DNA of 64,000 bases from an uncultured Flavobacteriaceae bacterium (GTDB lineage: Bacteria > Bacteroidota > Bacteroidia > Flavobacteriales > Flavobacteriaceae). The stretch covers positions 270,324 to 334,323 of the forward strand of contig CANNCA010000004.1 of the NCBI GenBank assembly GCA_947503005.1. Direction: 5' to 3'. Positions within the stretch are counted from its first letter, which is position 1; each line of letters opens with the position of its first letter. This document shows, piece by piece, positions 44,914 to 54,292 of the stretch. The notes beneath the pieces were generated by a model. The model made no database searches. It was not told the DNA's origin and worked only from the letters and a program-made list of their open reading frames with translations. The position numbers and the translations under genes were made by a program.

Positions 44914-44940
44914 AACGCGGCACATACCGCGTTCTTTTTA
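44914..44940. terminator. bidirectional-looking terminator downstream of SPFH gene
   Basis: AACGCGG (44914-44920) pairs with CCGCGTT (44927-44933). On the minus strand it follows the SPFH stop and is trailed by a T-rich stretch; on the plus strand it is followed by CTTTTTA. Confidence 0.75.
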
Positions 44941-44955
44941 ATAGACTTTCAGCAT

Positions 44956-46293
44956 TTACTGCTGCGCTTTGGATTCCATCATTTTCTTTGCCAAATCGGC
45001 TCCGATCAATGATTGTAAAAGATTTCCATCGCTGTTTTTGCCACCATTACCTTCGATGAAGATTTCCGGAAGACTTAGGTCCTTCAGCTCACGGGCAACA
45101 CCTACTGAAGTCTTATAGTCCCATTCGGCACGCTCTTGAGGGGTTAGTCCTGCACTTACTAGTTTAGCGTTCTGATATGATTCAGCATCGGCTGCCACCT
45201 TCTTGCTCAAGGCCTTGAACTTTTCTACTTCGAATTGTTTTTTCTCCTTGACCAAATTGAATTCGGCCACTTTAGCTTCGGTCTCCGCAGCAATAGTCTT
45301 CTGTATCTGCTCTTTTTCCAAGCGGGCTCTTTCTGTAGCTTTGTCCGCTTCTCCACGAGCTTTCTCCTTTTGCGCGCGATAGAATTCACGTTCTGCCTGC
45401 TGCTTCTCCAATTGGGTTTGGGCAACCTCTTCCTTTTGCAGTTGTAAACGGTTGTCAAAGGTTTCTTCCCAATCGATTTCCGTAACCACTGCCTGAATCA
45501 CAGTTAGTCCGTAGGCTACTAGGGAGTTGCCTTTCTCGCGAACAGGTTCACCATTTCGTATTTGAATACGGAACCTCTTATGTTTGGTGTCCTTGTTGAC
45601 TATAGTTCTCACGGTACTACTGTCCCCAATGATTTCACGGGTTTGATTGTCCGCATATTCTTCAAGAACATACATACCGTTTTCGAGCTGATCTTTGAAA
45701 TAACGATCAAAGTCGGAAGCTTGACCAGAGATGTAATCCTGGGCATCCATCAGTTTGCAGGTGTTTTTAATTGATTGGTCGATATTCGGTATAATCCTTG
45801 ACCGAATCATATTCTGCTCTGTTTTGTTGCGATCCGCGACGGATAGAAACTGGGTTTCGTTGTCAGTGTTTATGCTAATTACTACAGAGGTAGCTATTCT
45901 TGCTTTTACCGCATCGCTGAAAGCCCAATATTTGGCATCGTCTACATTGGCGTATTCACTTTGCTCGCCTTGTTCTCCGGCCGTGTTGGGTATGACATAC
46001 TTTATAGGTAGTTCAAACTGTATGGGAATCAAGCGACCCCACATTTTAGAATGAATTCCCTGTTTGAAAACAGCTTTTTGCCCGCCCCATGGGTATTGAA
46101 CGGCATAGGCGGTACCCGGGTCGGCATAAAAGAATGCCCCGGATAGTATGCTTAGCACAACTCCTGCGAGTATTACTTGCAAGCTTCGCTTTAAGGAAAA
46201 TCTATTTAAAAGTGTATTTGTGTTCAATATGGGTTTGAGTATCAGTGTGGCCACTCCTATGAGGGCTATTAAAAGTCCAATATATAGTATCAT
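44956..46293 (-). CDS. SPFH/Band 7 domain membrane protein
   Basis: A 445-residue protein with two N-terminal hydrophobic segments (about 1-20 and 38-58), then an SPFH/Band 7 domain (about 65-280) and a long Glu/Lys/Gln-rich coiled coil (about 285-380). Its tail is KNSDGNLLQSLIGADLAKKMMESKAQQ. Such proteins oligomerise in membrane microdomains, sometimes holding proteases or other partners. It stands alone. Its upstream leader holds a hairpin whose loop is complementary to the start-codon region. Confidence 0.86.
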   Translation of the reverse strand: MILYIGLLIALIGVATLILKPILNTNTLLNRFSLKRSLQVILAGVVLSILSGAFFYADPGTAYAVQYPWGGQKAVFKQGIHSKMWGRLIPIQFELPIKYVIPNTAGEQGEQSEYANVDDAKYWAFSDAVKARIATSVVISINTDNETQFLSVADRNKTEQNMIRSRIIPNIDQSIKNTCKLMDAQDYISGQASDFDRYFKDQLENGMYVLEEYADNQTREIIGDSSTVRTIVNKDTKHKRFRIQIRNGEPVREKGNSLVAYGLTVIQAVVTEIDWEETFDNRLQLQKEEVAQTQLEKQQAEREFYRAQKEKARGEADKATERARLEKEQIQKTIAAETEAKVAEFNLVKEKKQFEVEKFKALSKKVAADAESYQNAKLVSAGLTPQERAEWDYKTSVGVARELKDLSLPEIFIEGNGGKNSDGNLLQSLIGADLAKKMMESKAQQ

Positions 46294-46348
46294 GTCGTAC
46301 GGTATTAAGGATTAGAAATAAACTTGAGATAATGTGTTGGGTAAATTT

Positions 46349-46376
46349 AAGAGCTGCCATACGACAGCTCTTTTTT
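46349..46376 (+). terminator. hairpin with T-tract upstream of SPFH gene
   Basis: AAGAGCTG (46349-46356) pairs with CAGCTCTT (46365-46372), with loop CCATACGA, followed by T to 46376. It is oriented to end plus-strand transcripts, yet no plus-strand gene lies just upstream. On the minus strand it forms a hairpin in the SPFH leader. Confidence 0.65.
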
Positions 46377-46726
46377 ATATAGGCCTATATGATTCTACTT
46401 AAGCTATCATCGTGATCAAGGATAATATCAAGAACAATAAAATTTTAGCTAGTGTAATCATAAAAAGGGGGTTTTTAGGGTTAATAAATAATTGCTTAAT
46501 AATCGATTATCCAAATAAGATATATCTAAAAAATGTTCACTTGCAAGCGTTTTCATCAAAATCAATACAAGTGAATACACTATTGAAACCATATAAACGA
46601 GAAGTGTTATAACAAATCACATCGTGCCTTACTGTTTGTTATAAAATGTAATCTTAAAATCAATATTACATTATAGAGTGTTAGAAATCTAGAGCCTTTT
46701 TAGAAAATTTTTGAATTCTCTAGGGG

Positions 46727-46751
46727 CATTTCATTAATGAAATGAAGTTTT
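46727..46751 (+). terminator. terminator-like palindrome upstream of CaCA gene
   Basis: CATTTCATTAATGAAATG (46727-46744) is a perfect palindrome followed by AAGTTTTTTT. It is oriented to stop plus-strand transcription before the CaCA antiporter gene. Confidence 0.55.
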
Positions 46752-46857
46752 TTTGACTTTTCGTTCTTTTGCACCACAATTCCATTGCATAAATTAGAAG
46801 AAATTCTACCCACTTTTCATTACAAATTCTTGTCTATATTTGTTAAAACCCCCGTGG

Positions 46858-47796
46858 ATGCAAAATCTTATTTTTATTCTAATTGGTCTTGTTCTTTTAA
46901 TAGCAGGGGGAAATTGGTTATTGAAATCTGCTGTTGCATTATCCTTAAAACTTAATATCCCAAAAATTGTAATCGGTATGACGGTGGTTTCGTTCGCCAC
47001 TTCGGCTCCAGAGCTTATTGTAAGTGTCAAAGCCGCTTTAGAAGGCTTTCCTGATTTGGCCCTGGGCAATGTGGTAGGATCTAACATCGCCAATTTGGGC
47101 TTTGTTTTAGGAATCACGGTACTTCTTGGAAGTATCGATGTAAATAAAAGTTTTTATACTACCGACTGGCCTGTAATGATACTGGCTTCCCTTTTATTTT
47201 TTGGGTTCATTTATTTTGATGGAGAATTGCAGCAATATGAAGGGATCATCATGGTTATTTTTCTTTTTCTCTTCTTAGTATACTTATTGCGTTTTCAAAA
47301 ACCGGCTGTGGTCGATGAACTACCGGAAGATGATGTGCCGCTACCGTTGTACAAGATCGTTTTGTTCTTTGGTTTGGGTGGTGTGGCTCTCTGGGGAGGT
47401 TCTGAGTTATTGATCAATGGTGCTGTTGGTTTGGCCAAGGTATTTGGTGTAAGTGAGCGTATTATAGCAGTCACCGTTGTATCGGTTGGCACCAGTATTC
47501 CTGAATTGGCGGCTTCAGTAATTGCCGTTATCAAAAAGGAAAAGGCCATCTCTTTAGGAAATCTGGTCGGGTCTAATATTTTTAATTTGTTAGCGGTACT
47601 TGGAATTACTTCTATAATAACACCGATTAAGGCGATGGATGAGGGCCTTCTAAGCAATGATATCTTTTGGATGTTAGGTATTTCGTTTCTTATTCTCCCC
47701 CTTGTTTTTATTCCAAAAGGACTACGTTTGGGTTGGCGAGATGGTATAGTTCTTGTGGGAGTTTATATCGTATTTATTTATTTTACGATAAGCTGA
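46858..47796 (+). CDS. CaCA family sodium/calcium-type antiporter
   Basis: A 312-residue membrane protein with ten helices in two inverted halves. Each half carries the ion-binding alpha repeat: TVVSFATSAPELIVSVKAA with GNVVGSNIANLGFVLG, and TVVSVGTSIPELAASVIAV with GNLVGSNIFNLLAVLG. The family exchanges sodium or protons for calcium. I choose ATG 46858 (MQNLIFILIGLVLL); an in-frame TTG six codons upstream is less likely. It precedes the paralog array but shares no obvious function with it. Confidence 0.94.
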   Translation: MQNLIFILIGLVLLIAGGNWLLKSAVALSLKLNIPKIVIGMTVVSFATSAPELIVSVKAALEGFPDLALGNVVGSNIANLGFVLGITVLLGSIDVNKSFYTTDWPVMILASLLFFGFIYFDGELQQYEGIIMVIFLFLFLVYLLRFQKPAVVDELPEDDVPLPLYKIVLFFGLGGVALWGGSELLINGAVGLAKVFGVSERIIAVTVVSVGTSIPELAASVIAVIKKEKAISLGNLVGSNIFNLLAVLGITSIITPIKAMDEGLLSNDIFWMLGISFLILPLVFIPKGLRLGWRDGIVLVGVYIVFIYFTIS

Positions 47797-47818
47797 ACAT
47801 CAAAAATCAAACCATGGG

Positions 47819-49456
47819 ATAAGATTCACTAAACACTTTTTTATTCTCGTTGCTTTTCTAACTCAATACTCCATATTTTCTCAATATGAAGACTTCATTC
47901 ACGGGCAATTGCTTGACGCCAAAACCTTGGAACCAATAGTCTTTGCCAGTATTCGAATAAAAGATCGCTCATTAGGCGTTATTTCGAACTTAGATGGGAG
48001 TTTTAAGATACCCATAAAATACAGGGACTATGGCGATGTCATAGAAATTTCATCTATGGGATACCGGACCGTTGAGGTTTTGATTCATGATTTGTCCATT
48101 TATGTTACAAATACCATCAGGCTGCAACCAGCAGTTTTCGAATTGCCAGAAACTATTGTAAGTGCCAATCGGAAAAGAAAAGAATTAAGGCCAAAAGAAA
48201 TCGTTCAAAAGGCTATTGATGCCCTCTTGGAGAACTACCCGACCGAGCCTTATTCTCAAGTCGGCTATTACAGAGATTATCAATTGGATAACAGGGATTA
48301 CGTAAACCTGAACGAAGCTATTTTGGAGGTTTACGATCAAGGCTTCAGGGCAACTGATTCTTCAACCACTAAGGTTTTAATCTATAATTATAAAGAGAAT
48401 CGCGATTTTCGAAGGGATACCCTGGCAAGAAAGCCATACAACTACAGCTTTAAAGGAGAGGCCAAAATAATTGACAAGGGATATTTGAACTCTTATGGGG
48501 GAAACGAGTTCACCATTCTAAGCGTTCACAACGCTATTCGTAACTACAAAATAAATTCGTATTCATTCGTACACCGTTTCGAGACCGATTTATTAAAAGA
48601 ACATAAGTTCTCACGGGAAGATGATTCGTCATTTGGCGAGGAATTACTTTACACTATAAGATTCGAGCGAAAACTTCCCGTTCATAGCGCGTACGGAAGA
48701 CTCTATATTTCAAAATTTGATTATTCTATTTATAAGATGGAATACGCAGTGTATGATGAAACCAAAACTAATTCAACAGGTTTAGCTGATAAAAACGGCA
48801 GTATCAAGCAACCCATTTTTGAGGTCACTACTTCCTACAGGCAACAGAATAACAAGATGTACTTGAACTACATTTCATTTAACAATGTGTTCAAGCTGTG
48901 GGAACCCCCAAAACTAAAACTGGACTATGTTGATTTACGATTTGATAGAACTTTGTTATACAAGTCTAGTACGAACCTTAAAAAAAGATGGTTCATTCTA
49001 ACATTCAGTGAGTTTTTGAACGCTAACTACGTACAAAATGTAAAACAGTTTAGCATCTATTTTAAAGGAAAAAAAATTGCCCTGGAAGGACTACTGGTCT
49101 CGGACAATAAGGTAATATTATATCCGAAGGCAACTTCAAAAAAGCAAATTCAAATGCTTGAAGAGCTTCAATTTATAGCTCAGAATGAAGGTCTAAATGA
49201 ACAAATACTAACGGTCGAGGCGAAGAATTTGCAGGATGTTAACGGAAACAAAATCGGAGAATGGACAACAAAAGACTTTCATCAATTTCGAGAATTTTTT
49301 GTACAAAAGCTCAAACCAAATGGGGTAACGGAAGCTTACCCGGAAAGTAGTTTTATGAACAGAAGAAAACCTATTTTCAAAGGCCAACCCATTGTCAAAC
49401 CTGAGAATATTGGTGACTATTGGATGAATACGCCATTAAAAACTGCAAAGAATTGA
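47819..49456 (+). CDS. CarboxypepD_reg-like secreted protein, paralog 1; start codon abnormal
   Basis: The first of four tandem paralogs. The frame encodes a signal peptide (FTKHFFILVAFLTQYSIFSQYEDF) from about 47825 on, then a CarboxypepD_reg-like domain (GQLLDAKTLEPIVFASIRIKDRSLGVISNLDG), the shared GYYRDYQLDNRDYVNLNEAILEVYDQGF block, and C-terminal DYWMNTPL. No ATG, GTG or TTG lies in frame before the signal peptide; the first is TTG 47909, already inside the first domain. An ATG at 47814 is one base out of frame. Either a base was lost near its GGG run, or a rare start (ATA 47819 or ATT) is used. The stretch from 47909 is intact. Function unknown. Confidence 0.75.
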   Translation: MRFTKHFFILVAFLTQYSIFSQYEDFIHGQLLDAKTLEPIVFASIRIKDRSLGVISNLDGSFKIPIKYRDYGDVIEISSMGYRTVEVLIHDLSIYVTNTIRLQPAVFELPETIVSANRKRKELRPKEIVQKAIDALLENYPTEPYSQVGYYRDYQLDNRDYVNLNEAILEVYDQGFRATDSSTTKVLIYNYKENRDFRRDTLARKPYNYSFKGEAKIIDKGYLNSYGGNEFTILSVHNAIRNYKINSYSFVHRFETDLLKEHKFSREDDSSFGEELLYTIRFERKLPVHSAYGRLYISKFDYSIYKMEYAVYDETKTNSTGLADKNGSIKQPIFEVTTSYRQQNNKMYLNYISFNNVFKLWEPPKLKLDYVDLRFDRTLLYKSSTNLKKRWFILTFSEFLNANYVQNVKQFSIYFKGKKIALEGLLVSDNKVILYPKATSKKQIQMLEELQFIAQNEGLNEQILTVEAKNLQDVNGNKIGEWTTKDFHQFREFFVQKLKPNGVTEAYPESSFMNRRKPIFKGQPIVKPENIGDYWMNTPLKTAKN

Positions 49457-49468
49457 ATGATGTAAAAT

Positions 49469-51067
49469 ATGTCTAAGTCTTTTTTTATTTTTTGTTTATT
49501 GATCTGGGGTCTGGTAATTACTAGTGGTTTCGCGCAAAAAAACGAATACATCGGCGGACAATTGTTGGATGCCAAAACCGATGAACCTATAGTTTTTGCT
49601 AGTATTAGAATTAAGGGCAGATCGCTTGGTGTCATCTCCAATGCCGATGGCGGATTTAAAATTCCATTGAAATACAAGGCCTATGGCGATACATTGGAGA
49701 TATCTTCCATGGGTTACGAAAGTAAAGAGTTATTGATTAAAGAACTATCTGAGCTTGAACTGCATATTTTAAAATTGAATCCCGGAATTCTGAACTTGTC
49801 TGAGGCCGTAGTGTCCGCTAATAAGAAAAGAGAATTAACGGCAAGGCAAATTGTACGTAAGGCTATAAGGGCTATTCCTGATAATTACCCGGTCGAACCT
49901 TTTTCTACGGTTGGTTATTATCGCGACTACCAATTAGATAGTATTCAATATGTAAATCTTAATGAGGCAATTTTAGAAGTGTTCGATCAAGGTTTTGATA
50001 CCACAGATTCTATAAGCACTAAAGTAAAAATTTACGACTATGTTGAGAATACTAATTTCAAGCGTGATAGTCTAGCACTACAATCGTACGATTATGACTC
50101 AAAAAAAAGGCGTAAGGTAATCGCCAATGCTTTCTTATCGGCTCATGGGGGGAACGAATTTAATATCCTACGAGTGCACGACGCCATAAGAAACTACAAA
50201 ATTAATTCATACTCTTTCGTACACCGTTTAAAGTCCGATTTGCTTTCTGAACATAAGTTTTCTAGAGCGCCTGACACCTATTTTGAGAAAGAGGCGCTTT
50301 ACACCATTAAGTTTAGCAAGCTATTATTAAACTATAGTGCCTATGGCACGATTTACATATCCAAAAATAATTTTGCGGTTCATAAATCGGAATATTCGGT
50401 CTATGACCTGAGAAAAAAGCGAGAAGACGGTCTTTTGAATAAACATGGAAACAGAAATAGACTCATTTTTGAAATCACCACCGAGTATCGAGAGAGTAAT
50501 GATAAATTGTATCTCAACTATATTTCGTTTCATAATACTTTTCGATTGTGGGACCCTCCTAAGTTAGTTACCGAATATATAATCCCTGATTTTGAATTGA
50601 AGTGTTTTGTAATAGGTTTCAATAACAAATTGAAACTTGAAGATGCTCAGCTTGTTGAGAATTATGTGGTTAAGGTAAAGGGTAAAACAATTAAATTTCG
50701 AAAAGCCGAGTTATTAGATTCGCAAGATGTAGTCTTTTTGTACCCCATGATGTATCCAAATAAAGCGGAGGAAATGTTGAGGGAGATTGAAATTGCCGCA
50801 CGTAAAGATAAGATTACCAATGAGTTGTTTGAAATAAAAATAATCAATATCAGTGATGTCGAAGGCAACGTAATTAACCAATGGACCTCTAAGGACTATA
50901 ACCAGTTTCGAGAATTTTTTCCTCAGAAAATCAAACCGAACACTGTTGCACTAACAGACTCTCTTTACATGAAAAAACAATTTCCGATTTTTGAGAATCA
51001 ACCTATTGTCAAGCCCGATAATTTCGATGAGTACTGGATGAATACCCCACTAAAAAAAGTAAACTGA
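49469..51067 (+). CDS. CarboxypepD_reg-like secreted protein, paralog 2
   Basis: A 532-residue exported protein with signal peptide MSKSFFIFCLLIWGLVITSGFAQ. Residues about 27-110 form a CarboxypepD_reg-like beta-sandwich (GQLLDAKTDEPIVFASIRIKGRSLGVISNADGGFKIPLKYKAYGDTLEISSMGYESKEL). The block VGYYRDYQLDSIQYVNLNEAILEVFDQGF follows, then a long beta-rich region and the C-terminal FREFFPQKIKPN and EYWMNTPLKKVN. It differs from TonB-dependent receptors in lacking a plug and barrel. It follows paralog 1 by 12 bp and precedes paralog 3 by 2 bp. Function unknown. Confidence 0.85.
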   Translation: MSKSFFIFCLLIWGLVITSGFAQKNEYIGGQLLDAKTDEPIVFASIRIKGRSLGVISNADGGFKIPLKYKAYGDTLEISSMGYESKELLIKELSELELHILKLNPGILNLSEAVVSANKKRELTARQIVRKAIRAIPDNYPVEPFSTVGYYRDYQLDSIQYVNLNEAILEVFDQGFDTTDSISTKVKIYDYVENTNFKRDSLALQSYDYDSKKRRKVIANAFLSAHGGNEFNILRVHDAIRNYKINSYSFVHRLKSDLLSEHKFSRAPDTYFEKEALYTIKFSKLLLNYSAYGTIYISKNNFAVHKSEYSVYDLRKKREDGLLNKHGNRNRLIFEITTEYRESNDKLYLNYISFHNTFRLWDPPKLVTEYIIPDFELKCFVIGFNNKLKLEDAQLVENYVVKVKGKTIKFRKAELLDSQDVVFLYPMMYPNKAEEMLREIEIAARKDKITNELFEIKIINISDVEGNVINQWTSKDYNQFREFFPQKIKPNTVALTDSLYMKKQFPIFENQPIVKPDNFDEYWMNTPLKKVN

Positions 51068-51069
51068 AT

Positions 51070-52671
51070 ATGAATAACGTAAACCAAATTCGAATCATTT
51101 TTGCGCTGTTCTTTCTCGTTTCTTTCGGGGTTTTTGCGCAGCAACAAGACTATATTGTTGGAAAATTGTTCGATGCCAAGACGAATGAACCTGTGGTTTT
51201 TGCCAATATCCGAATCAAAGATAGGGCCGTAGGCATTATCACGAACGTTGACGGTAGTTTTAGAATACCCCTGAAATACAAAGCGTATGGTGATATCATA
51301 GAAATATCGTCCATGGGCTACGAAACCAAGGAGGTATCGATTGACGATTTCAGTCAAGGGGAGCTGAATATACTGACTATAAATCCGGCTGCGATCAGTT
51401 TGCAAGAAGTTGTAGTAAAAGCGAAAGGGAAACGAAAGTTGAGTGCAAAGCAAATAGTACAGAAGGCAATTGATGCCATTCCCAAAAATTTCCCCTCAAC
51501 ATCTTTTTCAACTGTCGGCTATTACCGAGATTATCAATTCAAAAATGGAGAATATATCAATTTAAACGAAGCTATTATAGAGGTATTCGATCAAGGGTTC
51601 GACCAATTGGACGACGATACATCTGAAGCTAGAATATTTAGTTTTGATTTAAACGAAAATTTCGAACAAGACTCCTTGGCTCGAGTTGCCTATGATTATG
51701 AAACCTACAAAAAAACCATAAGAAAAGCTTATTTGGATGCCTATGGCGGGAATGAATTTCGCATTCTAAGAATTCATGACGCAATTAGAAACTACAATAT
51801 TGGATCCTACGATTATATAGGCGCACTAAAAACCGATTTGATTAAAAATCACGACTTTTTAAGAAGTAGCGATACCAACAGCGGAAATGAAACGCTATAT
51901 GGAATTAAATTCTGGGAGTTAAAACATAATTATAGAGCGCACGGAACAATATACATTTCTAAGTCTGATTTCGCCATTCATAAGTTAGAGTATACTATGT
52001 ATAATAACAGAAAAACGTATAAAGGCGGTAAAAAAAACAAACATGGACATCGACAAAAAGTAATTTTCGATATTTCTACCGAGTATAGAAGGGTTAATGA
52101 CAAAATGTATTTGAATTACATCTCTTTTCACAATAGTTTTGAAGTTAGAAAGCCACCCAAGTTTGCACTGGATTCTACCTTCGTTAACATGCCCGGCGGA
52201 TATTACACATTATATTTTAATAAACCTGTGGATTCTCTATCTGCTGTGAAGCAAAGAAATTACAATATCATATTTAAGCAAGAAAAGTTTAAAATTAATA
52301 AGATCGAGGTATTTAGAGATTCAGTCAAACTCTTCGGGGATTCAAATTTTAGAAACGCATTGCTTAATTCTAAGGGGGAAACCAGTACTTTGATTCGAAA
52401 GGGTCAAAGTCATGAAGTGGAACGGCTGTTCGAAGTGGAAATAAAGAATGTCAGAGATATCAATGGTAATCTGGTTAACGAACCTGATATTCAAGAATAC
52501 CAACAATTCAGAGAGTTCTTTGCACAACGAATCAAACCTGATTCGAGAGCGCCTTTGGACGACCTTTTTATGGACAAGCGAAGGCCCATATTCGATGCTC
52601 AGCCCACCACTAAACCAAAAGATTTTAAAGAATATTGGATGAATACACCTTTGCAAGAAAAGATTGATTGA
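51070..52671 (+). CDS. CarboxypepD_reg-like secreted protein, paralog 3
   Basis: A 533-residue exported protein with signal peptide MNNVNQIRIIFALFFLVSFGVFAQ. It has the same plan as its neighbours: GKLFDAKTNEPVVFANIRIKDRAVGIITNVDGSFRIPLKYKAYGD, VGYYRDYQFKNGEYINLNEAIIEVFDQGF, the block AYGGNEFRILRIHDAIRNYNIGSYDYIG, and ends EYWMNTPLQEKID. It starts 2 bp after paralog 2 and overlaps the extended frame of paralog 4, so all four are probably one transcript. No catalytic residues recognised. Confidence 0.85.
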   Translation: MNNVNQIRIIFALFFLVSFGVFAQQQDYIVGKLFDAKTNEPVVFANIRIKDRAVGIITNVDGSFRIPLKYKAYGDIIEISSMGYETKEVSIDDFSQGELNILTINPAAISLQEVVVKAKGKRKLSAKQIVQKAIDAIPKNFPSTSFSTVGYYRDYQFKNGEYINLNEAIIEVFDQGFDQLDDDTSEARIFSFDLNENFEQDSLARVAYDYETYKKTIRKAYLDAYGGNEFRILRIHDAIRNYNIGSYDYIGALKTDLIKNHDFLRSSDTNSGNETLYGIKFWELKHNYRAHGTIYISKSDFAIHKLEYTMYNNRKTYKGGKKNKHGHRQKVIFDISTEYRRVNDKMYLNYISFHNSFEVRKPPKFALDSTFVNMPGGYYTLYFNKPVDSLSAVKQRNYNIIFKQEKFKINKIEVFRDSVKLFGDSNFRNALLNSKGETSTLIRKGQSHEVERLFEVEIKNVRDINGNLVNEPDIQEYQQFREFFAQRIKPDSRAPLDDLFMDKRRPIFDAQPTTKPKDFKEYWMNTPLQEKID

Positions 52672-52681
52672 ACCACGTTAC

Positions 52682-54292
52682 ATGTATAAGAAGCGCCTGA
52701 TATGTTTTCTTTTGATGATTTCTAATTTCTGCATTGCGCAGGGTGATGACTTTATTTTCGGTCAATTGGTAGACTCTACCCAAAATGAGCCTATCGCTTT
52801 TGCTACCATCAGAGTGAAGAATAAGGCCAAGGGAGTCATTACCAATGTTGATGGCACTTTTAAGATTCCTTTGCGGTTCAAAACAATAGGCGAAGTATTG
52901 GAAATTTCTTGCTTGGGCTTTATCACCAAAGATATACTGATAAAGGATATGGTCGAGGGTCAAGGCAATAATATTGTTTTAAAGCCAAGTGCCTTCGAAT
53001 TGTCCGAGGCCGTAGTTTCCGCGAACATAAAAAAACTAAGTGCCCAACAGATTGTTCGGATTGCGGTGAACAGTATTCCACAAAACTACCCGATAGACAG
53101 ATTCGGGGTCATAGGTTATTACCGTGATTACCAAGTGAAAAACAGAAATTATACCAATTTGAGCGAGGCGATAATAAAAGTGGCAGACCAGGGTTTTGGA
53201 AAAAAGAATATTTTAACCAATCAATACCAGCTGTACTCGTATAATCCAAACACAGATTTTGAAATTGATTCGTTTGCCAGGCAACCTTATGACTACGAAG
53301 AATATAACAAAGTGGTACCCAACGCAAAAATGAAGAACGAGGGTGGTAATGAGTTCATTACGTTGCGAATGCACGATGCTATTCGAAATTATGGATTAGA
53401 GTCATTTTCCTTCGTTGATGACCTGTCATCGGATTTTACCGATAACCATAAATTTCGGTTGAAAGGTAAAACCAATTATGGGAAAGAATCCGTCTATGAA
53501 ATCGATATGGTTTATCGAAACAAGGATTATGTGGCGGATGGAGCAATTTTTATAAATACCAATGATTTTGCCATTCATAAACTCGACTATGCCGTTTTCA
53601 AACGCAAGAAGCCAAACGATGTGAGCGGGGCAATAAATGATGAGGAACGGTTTTCTGATGGATTCAAGAAAATGAACCGCGAAATGCTTTACCATATTCA
53701 AATAGAATATGTTCGAGGGGCGAAAAAGAAAATGTTCTTGAATTATATTTCGTTTTACAATAAAGTGCTGGTACATCGTCCGGCGCCTTTCAAGTCAAAA
53801 TTCGTTGTTAATCTAAACGACAAATCATTTAGGATACGAATGAATAAAATTCCTGCAGAAAGAAACAAGATTAAAATACGAGATTTTGACATTACCTATA
53901 AAAATACCGAGTTGCCTATAAAGGAGTTTTACTTTCTGGAAGACGAACGCACATTTGTTGTATGCCCATATCTAAGAAAAGAGGGTTTAAAAGAAACCAT
54001 GGCCCTTATTTTCAAAGAAAACGACAGCCTAAGAATTCCTGACTTAAAGTACGCATATGGAAATATCAAGGACAACCTCGGAAATAAGTTGGATGACAGA
54101 AAATGGGAATACCTACACCAATACCGAGAGTTTTTCACACAAGAAGTCAAATCAATTTCTAATGAAAAACTAAAGGGGAATAAGCTTATGATAAAAGATT
54201 TGCCCCTAGAGAGTGAATTGCAACCAATTTATGAAGATGGTATGAAAAAGGAGTATTGGAAAAACACTCCGTTGCCCATGTTAAAAAACTAA
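52682..54292 (+). CDS. CarboxypepD_reg-like secreted protein, paralog 4 (most divergent)
   Basis: A 536-residue exported protein with signal peptide MYKKRLICFLLMISNFCIAQ. I start at ATG 52682, directly at the signal peptide; a TTG six codons earlier overlaps paralog 3. The plan is shared (GQLVDSTQNEPIAFATIRVKNKAKGVITNVDGTFKIPLRFK; IGYYRDYQVKNRNYTNLSEAIIKVADQGF; GGNEFITLRMHDAIRNYGLESF), but the end reads EYWKNTPLPMLKN and the middle is more diverged, with an extra acidic/basic loop. A strong terminator follows at once. Confidence 0.85.
   Translation: MYKKRLICFLLMISNFCIAQGDDFIFGQLVDSTQNEPIAFATIRVKNKAKGVITNVDGTFKIPLRFKTIGEVLEISCLGFITKDILIKDMVEGQGNNIVLKPSAFELSEAVVSANIKKLSAQQIVRIAVNSIPQNYPIDRFGVIGYYRDYQVKNRNYTNLSEAIIKVADQGFGKKNILTNQYQLYSYNPNTDFEIDSFARQPYDYEEYNKVVPNAKMKNEGGNEFITLRMHDAIRNYGLESFSFVDDLSSDFTDNHKFRLKGKTNYGKESVYEIDMVYRNKDYVADGAIFINTNDFAIHKLDYAVFKRKKPNDVSGAINDEERFSDGFKKMNREMLYHIQIEYVRGAKKKMFLNYISFYNKVLVHRPAPFKSKFVVNLNDKSFRIRMNKIPAERNKIKIRDFDITYKNTELPIKEFYFLEDERTFVVCPYLRKEGLKETMALIFKENDSLRIPDLKYAYGNIKDNLGNKLDDRKWEYLHQYREFFTQEVKSISNEKLKGNKLMIKDLPLESELQPIYEDGMKKEYWKNTPLPMLKN

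Larger units (their letters stand above)
46294..46857. other. 564-bp intergenic region without a clear gene
   Basis: A/T-rich DNA between the divergent SPFH and CaCA genes. It contains two plus-oriented terminator-like hairpins (46349-46376 and 46727-46751) but no protein gene I would support; a 66-codon open frame at 46412-46612 has a residue mix typical of translated A/T-rich spacer. A plus-strand non-coding RNA is possible. Confidence 0.5.

Noticed and set aside
46412-46612. 66-codon plus-strand frame in the SPFH/CaCA gap
   Set aside because: Composition is Ile/Asn/Lys-rich like translated A/T-rich spacer; no conserved motif or signal peptide, and it spans DNA with no coding bias.
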